A stretch of DNA of 40,491 bases, taken from NCBI GenBank assembly GCA_022841745.1, contig JALHQW010000068.1, forward strand, positions 1 to 40,491. The letters run 5' to 3'. The notes beneath the pieces are model-generated. The model did not search any database and was not told the DNA's origin. It saw nothing but the letters and a program-made list of their open reading frames with translations. The stretch comes from Saprospiraceae bacterium. Lineage in GTDB: Bacteria > Bacteroidota > Bacteroidia > Chitinophagales > Saprospiraceae. The position numbers and the translations under genes are program-made. How positions within the stretch are numbered: the stretch's first letter is position 1; every line of letters starts with the position of its first letter. Of this stretch, positions 17,113-24,755 are shown in pieces.

Positions 17113-17814
17113 TTATTTTATGTGAAAAACGAGGCTGTTGACTTCCCGTAATTCAGTCTCGTTAGTTGCTTTTACCATCACATTTTCAAAGTAAAATCTG
17201 TCGCCAGTTTGGGCCACATTCGCTAGCGATTTTGCTTTCTCACTAAATTTACCTGACTTGCAAGGAGCTTCGGCAGGGTCGGTTTCCCTTCTCACCCATA
17301 CCAAGCTAAAGCTGACTACTTCGAACTGGTTTTTTCCGTTCACGTCAGTATCAACAAAACCTAAACCCACTGCATTTTGAAATTCTGATACAGTGACTTC
17401 GCCATCACGCTTGATTTGGCCATTTGCCAATTGAAGCGCTGCGATTGGATCAGGCAGGCGATTCAGTGGGTCTGGCATCCGCTGTACCTCAAAGTCAAAA
17501 TTCTTGTACTGGAAGCCCTCACCATGCACGGTCAAAGTGGCCTTGCCAGGGTAATGGAAGCGAAGGTTGAACTTGCCATCTTCCAGCTTTTCGATGTCAA
17601 CGCCATCGCTGCCGATGAAGATTTTTTCGCTCGGAATGCCCGGCACAGTTACCTGCACCTGGTTTTCCACGCCAATGTACATTTTGTCACTTTTGAGTGA
17701 CCGTAAGCTGACTTCCTGCGCCTTCAAAATGCTTCCCGAAAAAAGCACTATTGCCAAAAAAGCGACAGTTTGCAGCGAGGAGAAAGGGGCTTTCTTGATG
17801 TTTATCAACTTCAT
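17113..17814 (-). CDS. Stand-alone GldM C-terminal-domain-like exported protein
   Basis: This 233-residue protein has a signal peptide or N-terminal hydrophobic segment (about 12-32, ending LKAQ). It is followed by the kind of sequence seen at the C-terminus of the gliding/T9SS motor protein GldM. YIGVENQVQVTVPGIPSEKI corresponds to the GldM YxGVdNPixxxvpG pattern. FEVQRMPDPLNRLPDP corresponds to FrVkriPdP, and the FEVVSFSLVW stretch to the final domain. The N-terminal GldM regions (transmembrane helix, coiled domains) are missing, so this is not the motor itself. It may be a periplasmic partner or a diverged paralogue. It follows the SDR gene with about 60 bp between, and a candidate promoter lies in that gap. 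Confidence 0.75.
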   Translation of the reverse strand: MKLINIKKAPFSSLQTVAFLAIVLFSGSILKAQEVSLRSLKSDKMYIGVENQVQVTVPGIPSEKIFIGSDGVDIEKLEDGKFNLRFHYPGKATLTVHGEGFQYKNFDFEVQRMPDPLNRLPDPIAALQLANGQIKRDGEVTVSEFQNAVGLGFVDTDVNGKNQFEVVSFSLVWVRRETDPAEAPCKSGKFSEKAKSLANVAQTGDRFYFENVMVKATNETELREVNSLVFHIK

Positions 17815-17862
17815 TTTTCTAAGTTATTTTAGTGAAACAACCTCATAATGAGGCTTTTGTGC

Positions 17863-17870
17863 CAAAGATA
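17863..17870 (-). promoter_or_regulatory. Candidate -7 element TATCTTTG for the GldM-like gene
   Basis: The minus strand reads TATCTTTG about 49 bp upstream of the start at 17814, just after the SDR stop. A matching -33 box is not seen at the usual distance. Confidence 0.35.
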
Positions 17871-17874
17871 CGAA

Positions 17875-18648
17875 TCAAGGGCGTAATTTAATAAATCCGC
17901 CATCCAATGGGAAATCGCAGCCCGTAATAAAAGCCGCCTCGTCAGAGCAAAGGAACAACGCCAAGTTCGCAACCTCCTCTGGTGTTCCCATGCGCCCGAT
18001 AGGTTGCGTCGCCGCCAATTTTTCGAACATCTCAGCCTCGTGGCCAGGGTAGTTTTTTGCCAAAAAGCCATCCACGAATGGCGTATGGATGCGGGCTGGA
18101 GAGATGCAGTTGCAGCGGATATTGTCCTTCAAATAATCCGTTGCCACGCTGAGGGTCATGGTGAGCACTGCCCCTTTCGTCATGGAATAAGCGAAACGGT
18201 CGGGGATGCCTACCGAGGCCACGACACTGGCCATATTCAGGATCACGCCGCCACCGTTTTGCTTGAAAAACGGCACCACGGCGTGCATAGAATTGTAAAC
18301 GCCCTTCACGTTCACCCGGTATAAGCGGTCGAAATCTTCCTCGGTGGTTTTCTCTAAATTTCCTACAAAGCCGATGCCTGCATTGCAGACCAAGATGTGC
18401 GCAACTTGCTCATGATGAATCGCTTGTGCAATAGCCTCCACTTGTTGGTGGTTGCTCACGTCACAAGCATGTGCCTCGGCTTGGCCTCCTGATGAACGGA
18501 TTTCAGCGGCTGCTGATTCAGCTTCTTCCAACTTCATGTCAAGGATGTGAACGCAAGCCCCTTCCATTGCAAAGCGGCGTGAAATGGCCAGGCCGATGCC
18601 ACTGGCACCACCCGAGACGATGGCAGTTTTGTTTTCGAGTCTTTTCAT
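17875..18648 (-). CDS. SDR-family NAD(P)-dependent dehydrogenase, probable deoxysugar (L-fucose/L-rhamnose pathway) enzyme
   Basis: The 257-residue classical short-chain dehydrogenase has the cofactor motif SGGASGIG (residues 12-19), CNAGIG (88-93), catalytic S141 and Y154-x-x-x-K158. D37 at the end of the second strand suggests NAD over NADP. Its start overlaps the mutarotase stop as ATGA, so the two are translationally coupled. With a FucP-type permease and an L-rhamnose/fucose-type mutarotase upstream, it most likely oxidises an L-6-deoxysugar or its 2-keto-3-deoxy-aldonate in the non-phosphorylating route. The precise substrate is inference. No dehydratase or aldolase is in the window. 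Confidence 0.88.
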   Translation of the reverse strand: MKRLENKTAIVSGGASGIGLAISRRFAMEGACVHILDMKLEEAESAAAEIRSSGGQAEAHACDVSNHQQVEAIAQAIHHEQVAHILVCNAGIGFVGNLEKTTEEDFDRLYRVNVKGVYNSMHAVVPFFKQNGGGVILNMASVVASVGIPDRFAYSMTKGAVLTMTLSVATDYLKDNIRCNCISPARIHTPFVDGFLAKNYPGHEAEMFEKLAATQPIGRMGTPEEVANLALFLCSDEAAFITGCDFPLDGGFIKLRP

Positions 18649-18980
18649 TTCAGTTCAAAAATTTGTTTCATCAGTACCCATTTTTCCCCATCCTTGGCCC
18701 AAGGTAGTGGCTGTTGGAACTTCCACATTAGCTCCTCCCAAGCCTGCACCCGTGGGTCGGCGGCGTCGGCTGCGGCCTTATTTTCAAGGGTAAAATCTTC
18801 GTTCACTTCCATGACCATGAACAGGCGGTTCCCCGTACGGTAGATGTCCAGCCCGATGATGCCAGCAGAACGGATGCTATCCAAAATCTCCGGCCAGACA
18901 CCGCCAGGGGCGTGCCAGCGCTCGTATTCGGCAATGAGGGCGGGGTCATCTTTTAGGTCGAGGGCGAAGTGGTATTTCAT
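18645..18980 (-). CDS. L-rhamnose mutarotase family protein (RhaM/DUF718-like)
   Basis: The 111-residue protein matches the small ferredoxin-like fold of RhaM in length and in the pattern EYERWHAPGGVWPEI, where Y19 and H23 line up with the catalytic Tyr and His of E. coli RhaM. LDIYRTGNRLFMVMEVNEDF and the C-terminal WKFQQPLPWA are also typical. It interconverts sugar anomers, feeding the adjacent dehydrogenase. The start at 18980 (MKYHFALDL) fits the family; the upstream in-frame ATG at 19025 falls in the repeat-flanking leader. It lies downstream of a 21-bp repeat array and is coupled to the SDR gene by a 4-bp overlap. Confidence 0.9.
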   Translation of the reverse strand: MKYHFALDLKDDPALIAEYERWHAPGGVWPEILDSIRSAGIIGLDIYRTGNRLFMVMEVNEDFTLENKAAADAADPRVQAWEELMWKFQQPLPWAKDGEKWVLMKQIFELK

Positions 18981-19009
18981 GTTATTGATGCTTATAAATT
19001 TTCTAAGTT

Positions 19010-19261
19010 TAGGTATCCCATTCATTGAATTGGGCTACCTAAACATAAAAATGGTCTGCCTATCCATTGAATTGGTCTGCCTAAACATAAAAATGGTCTG
19101 TCTATCCATTGAATTGGTCTGCCTAAACATAAAAATGGTCTGCCTAAACATAAAAATGGTCTGCCTTTCCATTGAAATGGTCTGCCCATCCATAAAAATG
19201 GTCTGCCTAAACATAAAAATGGTCTGCCCATCCATAAAAATGGTCTTGCCATCCAATCAAA
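19010..19261. repeat. 21-bp tandem repeat array (about 12 units of several alternating types)
   Basis: From 19031 to 19261 eleven 21-bp units follow without spacer, preceded by a degenerate unit at 19010-19030. All share the head tggtctgcc. The tails vary: taaacataaaaa (type A), tatccattgaat (type B), catccataaaaa (type C). The order on the plus strand is about B', A, B, A, B, A, A, B-like, C, A, C, degenerate. The unit is seven codons, so one plus frame and two minus frames stay open and give spurious repeat peptides. It separates the lipoprotein gene from the mutarotase gene and would lie in the mutarotase leader. Confidence 0.95.
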
Positions 19262-19273
19262 TGTCAAAACGCT

Positions 19274-19999
19274 TCATTTTTCCAAAAGTACCGGGCAATC
19301 CTCCAATGAAATATTGTATTTTCCTGACTTGCAAAGCTTGATGAGCTTCACTTTTTTCACGCTCTCATCGTCACCAATGCGGATGTTGAAAGTACATGCT
19401 TTGTTCTCAAAATGGTACTCACTTGCGAAATAGTTGCTGCCCGTTTCGGGATCCTCGTCGCTTTCGCTGCCGAGTAAGAAGCCTGGGCTAAGGTCGGCCT
19501 TACCACTTATTTGATCAAGGGTATGTCGGCCCTTGCGCAGTTCGAAATTGAAGTCGAGGGTTGTATAATTAGCACTCGATACATCCAGCGAGTACAAGTA
19601 CCCAGCCTTGCTTGCTACAAAATTCGCCCAATTGCCTTTCGGGATTGGCACGGGGAAAACAAAGCTGTCTGTTTGTTCCAAAATGAGGAAACTATCAACC
19701 AATTCGATGTTTTCTGCAATGCCAGCGTAAGTCAGTTCTTTCAAAAAATCGGCTGAATAGTCAAGGTCGTTTACCAGTTTGATTTTAGCTGGTTTTGAGG
19801 TGGCCGGTATGGTGTCGGTAGCTTTTGTTCCTGGCGGAATAGCTTCCTCGCCATTCAGCACCACTATATCCGCCAAAAGCGAATCCAAGGCTGGGGTGCT
19901 ATGCTGCTCTGGTGTGATTGGGCCTCCCATACATGCGGCGAGAAACAATACACCCATTGCCAAGAAAGAAAAGAGAAATTGCGAAGCAAAAAACCTCAT
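19274..19999 (-). CDS. Uncharacterised lipoprotein, translationally coupled to the FucP-type permease
   Basis: The 241-residue product has a lipoprotein signal peptide with lipobox LFLAAC (Cys at about 23), so it should be lipid-anchored in the cell envelope. The remainder is beta-rich and polar, with Asp/Glu-rich loops (GSESDEDPETG) and a C-terminal segment with paired Cys (KACTFNIRIG, LIKLCKSGKYN). I do not recognise a family. Its ATG overlaps the stop of the upstream permease gene as ATGA, so it is made together with the transporter. A role in sugar binding at the envelope is only a guess from this position. Confidence 0.8.
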   Translation of the reverse strand: MRFFASQFLFSFLAMGVLFLAACMGGPITPEQHSTPALDSLLADIVVLNGEEAIPPGTKATDTIPATSKPAKIKLVNDLDYSADFLKELTYAGIAENIELVDSFLILEQTDSFVFPVPIPKGNWANFVASKAGYLYSLDVSSANYTTLDFNFELRKGRHTLDQISGKADLSPGFLLGSESDEDPETGSNYFASEYHFENKACTFNIRIGDDESVKKVKLIKLCKSGKYNISLEDCPVLLEK

Positions 20000-21318
20000 A
20001 TCTGGTTGACTACCTGTGTTTTATACCCCTTCCAGCCATAGAGGCCAATGACCAAAAACGCCACCATGGGCAGGTAAAGCGCCGATTGGTAGCTGCCCGT
20101 TTTGTCCGCCAAAAGGCCAAACAATGGCGGCAGTACCGCACCACCTACAATGGCCATGATGATAAGCGACGAGCCAAGTTTCACCTGCTCGCCAAGCCCT
20201 TTGGTGCCGAGTGCAAAGATGGTCGGGAACATGATGGACATGAAGAAACTGGCCGAAAGCAGCGCCACCACTGCCGTCAATCCAGTAGCCGTTGCGGCAG
20301 TGAGGAACAGCAGCAGAGATACTATGGAGAATAAGGTTAGCAACCGCTGCGGCTGCATGAACGACATGAGCCATGTGCCGAAAAACCGCCCGACCATGAA
20401 AAGTAGGAAGCTGAAGGTGAGATGGAAGCCCGCCCATCGTTGAGGAGTCAGTTCTTCGCCACTGCCCGCCATCCACTCGAAAAAGGGCTTTAGCGACTCC
20501 ACCAACGAAAAGTGGCTTTCAGGTGAAAGCTGCAATTTGAAATCAATGAAATAGCCCCACAAGCAAGATTGTGCCCCTACATAAAAGAACTGTGCCACGA
20601 TGGCCAGCACGAGGTGCCTGTTCCTGAAAATGCCATCCCAGCCTTTTTTGCCAGCGTTTCCAGCTTGGGTTGGTTCGGGCATTTTCGTCAGCCAAAAAAG
20701 TAGGGCGACGAAAAGCACAACGGCAGCGAGGCCGAGGTACGGCCCCTGCACGGTCTGAGCCTCGGCGATACGGATGGCTTCGGCCTGGTCAACAGGCATG
20801 GCTGCGAGGTCGGCAGTATTGTGTTTATTGTTGGTGAAAATGAGCAGGCTTCCGAGCAATGGCCCAAAGATGATGCTAAGGCCGTTGAACGATTGCGAGA
20901 AATTGAGGCGCTGAGCCGCACCTTCCGGCTCACCGAGGATGGAAACGTAGGGGTTTGCCGCCGTTTCCAAAAAAGCCAAACCACTTGCGATGGTGAACAG
21001 GGCGAATAAGAAGAATCCATACTCCCGCACCTCGGCGGCAGGATAAAAAAGGATGGCGCCTACGCCATACAATAAAAGGCCGAAGATTATGCCCTTTTTG
21101 AACCCAAAACGGTTCATGAAAAGCCCCGCCGGGATAGCAAAGACGAAATATCCGAAATAGAACGCAGAGTCAATGAGGCCCGCTTGCCACCGCTTCAAGT
21201 CAAGGGCGAGCTGGAAGTGGCTGATGAGCACGCCGTTCAACGAGTTGGCGATGCCCCAAAGAAAGAAAAGACTTGTAACAAGGATAAACGGTAGAAGGTA
21301 CTTATTTTTAGTGGGCAT
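19996..21318 (-). CDS. FucP-type sugar:proton symporter (major facilitator superfamily)
   Basis: This 440-residue, 12-helix transporter carries the FucP-family signatures FFLWGIANSLNGVLISHFQ (helix 1), GFKKGIIFGLLLYGVGA, and GLAFLETAANPYVSILG in helix 4. An RLNFSQSFNGLSIIFGPLLG stretch follows. E. coli FucP is an L-fucose/H+ symporter, and Bacteroidota homologues are often annotated for fucose, glucose or galactose. The downstream mutarotase and SDR favour an L-6-deoxysugar here. It is the first gene of the leftward operon, with a candidate promoter at 21344 and an upstream terminator that insulates it from mscS. Confidence 0.9.
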   Translation of the reverse strand: MPTKNKYLLPFILVTSLFFLWGIANSLNGVLISHFQLALDLKRWQAGLIDSAFYFGYFVFAIPAGLFMNRFGFKKGIIFGLLLYGVGAILFYPAAEVREYGFFLFALFTIASGLAFLETAANPYVSILGEPEGAAQRLNFSQSFNGLSIIFGPLLGSLLIFTNNKHNTADLAAMPVDQAEAIRIAEAQTVQGPYLGLAAVVLFVALLFWLTKMPEPTQAGNAGKKGWDGIFRNRHLVLAIVAQFFYVGAQSCLWGYFIDFKLQLSPESHFSLVESLKPFFEWMAGSGEELTPQRWAGFHLTFSFLLFMVGRFFGTWLMSFMQPQRLLTLFSIVSLLLFLTAATATGLTAVVALLSASFFMSIMFPTIFALGTKGLGEQVKLGSSLIIMAIVGGAVLPPLFGLLADKTGSYQSALYLPMVAFLVIGLYGWKGYKTQVVNQI

Positions 21319-21343
21319 GGTTGGCTTTCGTTTTGTGAAGCGC

Positions 21344-21351
21344 CAAATGTA
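21344..21351 (-). promoter_or_regulatory. Candidate -7 element TACATTTG for the sugar operon
   Basis: The minus strand reads TACATTTG 26 bp upstream of the permease start, downstream of an insulating terminator. The expected -33 region falls in the G/T-rich repeat and shows no TTG on the minus strand. Confidence 0.4.
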
Positions 21352-21372
21352 GGGAAGGGAATTGAAGTTTTA

Positions 21373-21427
21373 TGGTTTTCGGGTTTTGGGGTTTTCGGGT
21401 TTTGGGGTTTTGGGGATTTCGGGTTTG
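21373..21427. repeat. G/T-rich tandem repeat (ggttttcgggttttgg words)
   Basis: About six copies of ggttttcg or ggttttgg follow each other with an 8-9 bp period. The array overlaps the region where the -33 box of the sugar-operon promoter would lie. Confidence 0.85.
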
Positions 21428-21491
21428 ATTCCCATCCGATTGGGATGAATCGGGAACGGCAAGGTTTATTGGGGTTTTGTAGGTGGCAAAC

Positions 21492-21521
21492 AAAAAAAGG
21501 GGGCAGCAGTGCTGCCTCCCC
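21492..21521 (-). terminator. Rho-independent terminator, probably for mscS transcripts
   Basis: On the minus strand ggggaggcag-cactg-ctgcccccc-type pairing forms a GC-rich hairpin followed by seven T. It lies between mscS and the sugar operon, both read leftward. Confidence 0.75.
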
Positions 21522-22024
21522 GAAACCATTTTACCAAAAAACTTACTTTGAAATTATGAGATTCAATCAATAGCTATGGGCTATCAATCAGAAAAATTGG
21601 GTACTATAAAACAGCTTGGCATTGGCGATGGCCAAACAGTGGTTGATAGTGTACACCAAATGATATTGAATAAATAAGCGAAAACTGCTTCGTCAGGGCG
21701 AAACGATGCTTTCGTTTTTTTGTCTGTTGGATGTGAGAAAGGGCGAAGCCCTGAGACCTTTTTTATTTTGTAAATTGAGAAGTCGGACGGAAATTGTCCA
21801 AGAGACCAGTTTGTATTGTTGAGAAGGAGAAGATGGCCTGAAGGCCTAAAAGAATGGTGCAAAAATAGGCTCGTTCTGTTTGCTATGAAACAGGCGGGTT
21901 CAGATATTTTTAATTAAATTGTGCAAAATGCTAAAAATCAAGGGATTGAAAACATATTTTTTTAATTCTCCAGAATGGGTTTGAGCCTTTGATACGTAGT
22001 TTCACGTAGTGAAAAATTCCATTT

Positions 22025-22861
22025 TTACTTAAAAGCCTCTGGGTTTCGCACCCATACGTCCCGTTGAGGGAATGGGATTTCAATGTCATTTTCCCTAAAG
22101 CGCCTTTCAATATTGAAGCGGATATCGCTTTTGACTTTTTCGATGTGAAAAAAATCTGTACTGAAGAAAAGCAAATCAAAGTCAACGGAAGACTCTCCGA
22201 AATTGACAAAATTTACATTTGCCGCTGGCTCTTTAAGCACTTTTTCATGCTCGTTGGCTGCTTCCAGTAGCAGCTTTTGTACCAAGGTGACATCCGAACG
22301 GTAGGCAACCCCAATCGCTATCTTGAACCGAGCTGGCTGGTCATCGTGTGTCCAATTGGTCACTTTGTTTACCACAAGGCTGGAGTTTGGGATGAGGATA
22401 CTTACCTGGTCACGGGTTTCGAGTTTGGAAGTTCGAAGCCCGATTTTTACCACCCTAGCCACGAATCCGTCCACTTCCAATACATCGTCCACTTCCACAG
22501 TGCCCTCCACCAGTATGATAATTCCGGAAATGATGTCCTTGAAGGTGTCCTGCAAGCCAAGCCCGATGCCGACCAAAAGCGCCGCAGAACTGGCCCAGAT
22601 CATGGAACTGATGTTGAACAGCTCCATAATGGCGAACACGGCCAATACCCAAATAATATAGCTTAGGAACTGCTTCAGCGCTATTTGCCTACCCGGGTCC
22701 ACTTTGCGGGTACTGAAGTAGCGGTCGAGCAGGATTCGCTTCATGGTCCAAATCACCAATTTTGCGGCAAGCAAAATCAAAATGGCCATCAGTAGGTGGG
22801 ATACCGTGAGTTTGAAATTGCCAATATTGATGCTAAGACTTAGTAATTCTTTGAAATCCAT
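22025..22861 (-). CDS. MscS-family mechanosensitive ion channel
   Basis: The 278-residue protein has three predicted membrane helices (about 18-38, 65-85, 88-118). The pore helix TM3 is rich in Ala/Gly and ends in ALLVGIGLGLQDTFKDIISG, the core MscS signature. A beta domain follows (VEGTVEVDDVLEVDG, then SKLETRDQVSILIPNSSLV), along with an alpha/beta C-terminal domain ending around residue 270. It should open under membrane tension to release solutes on osmotic downshock. It is a minimal MscS, without the extra N-terminal helices of larger family members. It is divergent from the GWxTD gene; the 149-bp gap shows no clear TAnnTTTG element. Confidence 0.93.
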   Translation of the reverse strand: MDFKELLSLSINIGNFKLTVSHLLMAILILLAAKLVIWTMKRILLDRYFSTRKVDPGRQIALKQFLSYIIWVLAVFAIMELFNISSMIWASSAALLVGIGLGLQDTFKDIISGIIILVEGTVEVDDVLEVDGFVARVVKIGLRTSKLETRDQVSILIPNSSLVVNKVTNWTHDDQPARFKIAIGVAYRSDVTLVQKLLLEAANEHEKVLKEPAANVNFVNFGESSVDFDLLFFSTDFFHIEKVKSDIRFNIERRFRENDIEIPFPQRDVWVRNPEAFK

Positions 22862-23010
22862 GTTGCAAAACTTGTTTTTCGTTGAAAATTGGGTGTCAGT
22901 TCCGCAATTTTGTCGGGCAAAACTGCATAACTTAGTTCGTCTTTAGAAATCCTGTCGCTACAAAGTAAATTGAAAACGTCCCGTCAACCTTCATTTTCAA
23001 AATTAAAAGC

Positions 23011-24489
23011 ATGAAAAACTTAATCAACTTCCTTCTTTGTCTTGCAATTCCAGCCCTTGTTTTCGGGCAATCCACGGTTGATGCAAGCATATCGTTTGCC
23101 ACATTTCAAGACCAAGAAACAGGTAAAGGGTATGTAGAGGTTTACCTTCATTTATTGGGCCCAAGCGTTGGCCTTTCCCCTTTGGAGGGCCCTAATGGAC
23201 AAGCGAAGTTAGATGTGGTCATCCTTTTTATGCAAGGTGATAAGGTAGCCAAATTTGACAAGTACCGGCTCAGCGGCCCTGTTACCGACAAGCCCATAGA
23301 TTTTGTGGACATGAAGCGCTATGCCTTGGAAAACGGGCAGTACCAGTTGGAAGTTTCTGTTGAAGACATGGTGAATCCTGGTAGCGCAAAAAAATTCCGC
23401 ACCGACCTAAAATTAGACTACCAGCCCAATGCCTTGGCTATTTCTGATGTAGAACTACTGGCTTCAGTCAAGAATGTTGATACAACTGCGGCTCCCAATC
23501 CCATGGCCAAGGGCAAATTCATATTCGAGCCTATGCCCACCAATTTTTATTCAAAACTTGACGAGTTGATTTTGTTCTATTTCGAGGTTTACAACACTGA
23601 CAAAGGCATAGGCGAGGATTATCTGCAGTCTATCTTTATTGACAACGCCGACACCAAGGAAGTTGAGGAAAAAATAAGTGCCACTCATAAACGGAAACAA
23701 CCGTCGCCCGTGGATGCCGCCGTGCAAAAAGTGGACATCAAGTCACTACGCACTGGGAATTATAACCTTGTGATTGAAATCAGGAACAGGAACAGAGAAC
23801 TGTTGGTAAAACGATCTATGCCCTTTCAGCGCAGCAACCCATATCTGGAAATCACCAGTGAGAAGATTTCATCCGGCGAGGTTTCCCTTGAACAGGAATT
23901 CGTAGGTAAGTTATCTGTGGATGAACTGGTTTATGGCCTTAAAGCCATTCTGATGCAAGTGGACAAGGCCGATGGGGAGCACGTGAAATATATTATTTCG
24001 CAGCGCAATGAGAATGCCATGCGCATGTACCTTTTTAGCTATTGGGCAAAGGAAAACCACAACAATCCAGAGGCACAGTACAATGCTTACATGAAAGTTG
24101 CAAAACAGGTGGATGCCAGTTTTGCCAATGGTTTTGGACGGGGCTTTGAGACTGACCGAGGCTATATCTTTCTAAAATATGGTGCTCCCAACAACACGGT
24201 CTTCGAGGAAAACGATCCCAGTGCGCCACCTTATGAGATTTGGTATTATAACCAGTTTCCTAAGACAAAGCAGAACAACGTCAAGTTCCTTTTCTACAAC
24301 CCATCCTTGACGACCAATGGCCATGTGCTGCTTCATTCCAATGCACGAGGTGAAAACAACAACCCTCGCTGGGAAATTGAGCTTTACAAAGATGCCCCCA
24401 ACGATATCCAAGGCAATGATTTCATCGAAGGCACCCAAATGCAGTCCAATACAGGCCGCCATGCACGCCAACTGTGGGAGAGTTTTTAA
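23011..24489 (+). CDS. GWxTD-domain exported protein
   Basis: The 492-residue protein has a signal peptide (MKNLINFLLCLAIPALVFGQ), an N-terminal beta-rich part, and a C-terminal GWxTD domain (about 340-470). The domain contains the segment FGRGFETDRGYIFLKYGAPN, followed by PPYEIWYYNQFP and FLFYNPSL, all characteristic. The signature itself is GFETD here instead of GWxTD. The domain is widespread in Bacteroidota and Acidobacteriota exported proteins but has no established activity as far as I know. The gene stands alone between mscS and the glycosyltransferase gene. Confidence 0.88.
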   Translation: MKNLINFLLCLAIPALVFGQSTVDASISFATFQDQETGKGYVEVYLHLLGPSVGLSPLEGPNGQAKLDVVILFMQGDKVAKFDKYRLSGPVTDKPIDFVDMKRYALENGQYQLEVSVEDMVNPGSAKKFRTDLKLDYQPNALAISDVELLASVKNVDTTAAPNPMAKGKFIFEPMPTNFYSKLDELILFYFEVYNTDKGIGEDYLQSIFIDNADTKEVEEKISATHKRKQPSPVDAAVQKVDIKSLRTGNYNLVIEIRNRNRELLVKRSMPFQRSNPYLEITSEKISSGEVSLEQEFVGKLSVDELVYGLKAILMQVDKADGEHVKYIISQRNENAMRMYLFSYWAKENHNNPEAQYNAYMKVAKQVDASFANGFGRGFETDRGYIFLKYGAPNNTVFEENDPSAPPYEIWYYNQFPKTKQNNVKFLFYNPSLTTNGHVLLHSNARGENNNPRWEIELYKDAPNDIQGNDFIEGTQMQSNTGRHARQLWESF

Positions 24490-24606
24490 CGGTTGACGGC
24501 TTACGGCCTACGACTTACGGTGGACGGTCTACGATGGACGGCGTTGGGACTATAAATGCTTTCAGCATAAAACTGTTTACCGTGTACCGTAATCCGTCCA
24601 CCGTCC
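24490..24606. repeat. Palindromic repeat region built of acgg/ccgt words
   Basis: Directly after the GWxTD gene the words acggcttacgg and acggtggacggtctacg recur. A complementary copy, accgtaatccgtccaccgtcc (about 24587-24606), follows some 60 bp later, pairing with 24515-24533. There is no T-run directly after, so it is not a clear terminator; it looks like one of the intergenic palindrome families of this genome. Confidence 0.75.
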
Positions 24607-24646
24607 TTGGTATCGTTTTTGAAACTTGATGCAAAGCTAAATTGGG

Positions 24647-24681
24647 TTTGGGGGCAACAATGCCAAAAAAACCTAATTTTG
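24647..24681 (+). promoter_or_regulatory. Candidate promoter of the glycosyltransferase gene
   Basis: TAATTTTG (24674-24681) fits TAnnTTTG, and TTTG (24647-24650) lies 23 bp upstream. The start codon is about 75 bp downstream, leaving a leader with a hairpin. Confidence 0.5.
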
Positions 24682-24697
24682 CCTTGAAATCAACGAC

Positions 24698-24730
24698 AGA
24701 GGTGACGCATTGGTGAACAGCGCCACCTCT
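24698..24730 (+). terminator. Hairpin with short T-rich tail in the glycosyltransferase leader
   Basis: The arms agaggtgacgc (24698-24708) and gcgccacctct (24720-24730) pair over 11 bp with one mismatch and are followed by ttcatttta. It could be a weak terminator of upstream transcription or an attenuator, because a promoter-like element lies upstream of it. Confidence 0.5.
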
Positions 24731-24755
24731 TTCATTTTACCAAACAACTGCTGTT

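Larger units (their letters stand above)
21319..22024. other. 700-bp intergenic region upstream of the fucP-type gene
   Basis: It contains, left to right, a candidate leftward promoter (21344), a G/T-rich tandem repeat (21373-21427), a leftward terminator hairpin (21492-21521), and a tract with a 33-codon plus-strand open frame (21576-21677) that resembles nothing I know. Small hairpins around 21737-21752 follow (agggc-gaa-gccct with a T-run a few bases later). I see no convincing gene; a decayed gene is possible. Confidence 0.55.

Noticed and set aside
19031-19261. Possible CRISPR array
   Set aside because: Units adjoin directly with no unique spacers, vary in type, and no cas gene is nearby.
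19010-19267. Open frames on both strands through the 21-bp array, giving 7-residue repeat proteins
   Set aside because: The unit length is a multiple of three, so open frames appear automatically in several phases. No signal peptide, start context or homology supports any of them.
21576-21677. 33-codon plus-strand open frame in the fucP-mscS gap
   Set aside because: The composition looks gene-like, but there is no recognisable family or promoter. It could be a gene remnant, but the support is too weak to list.
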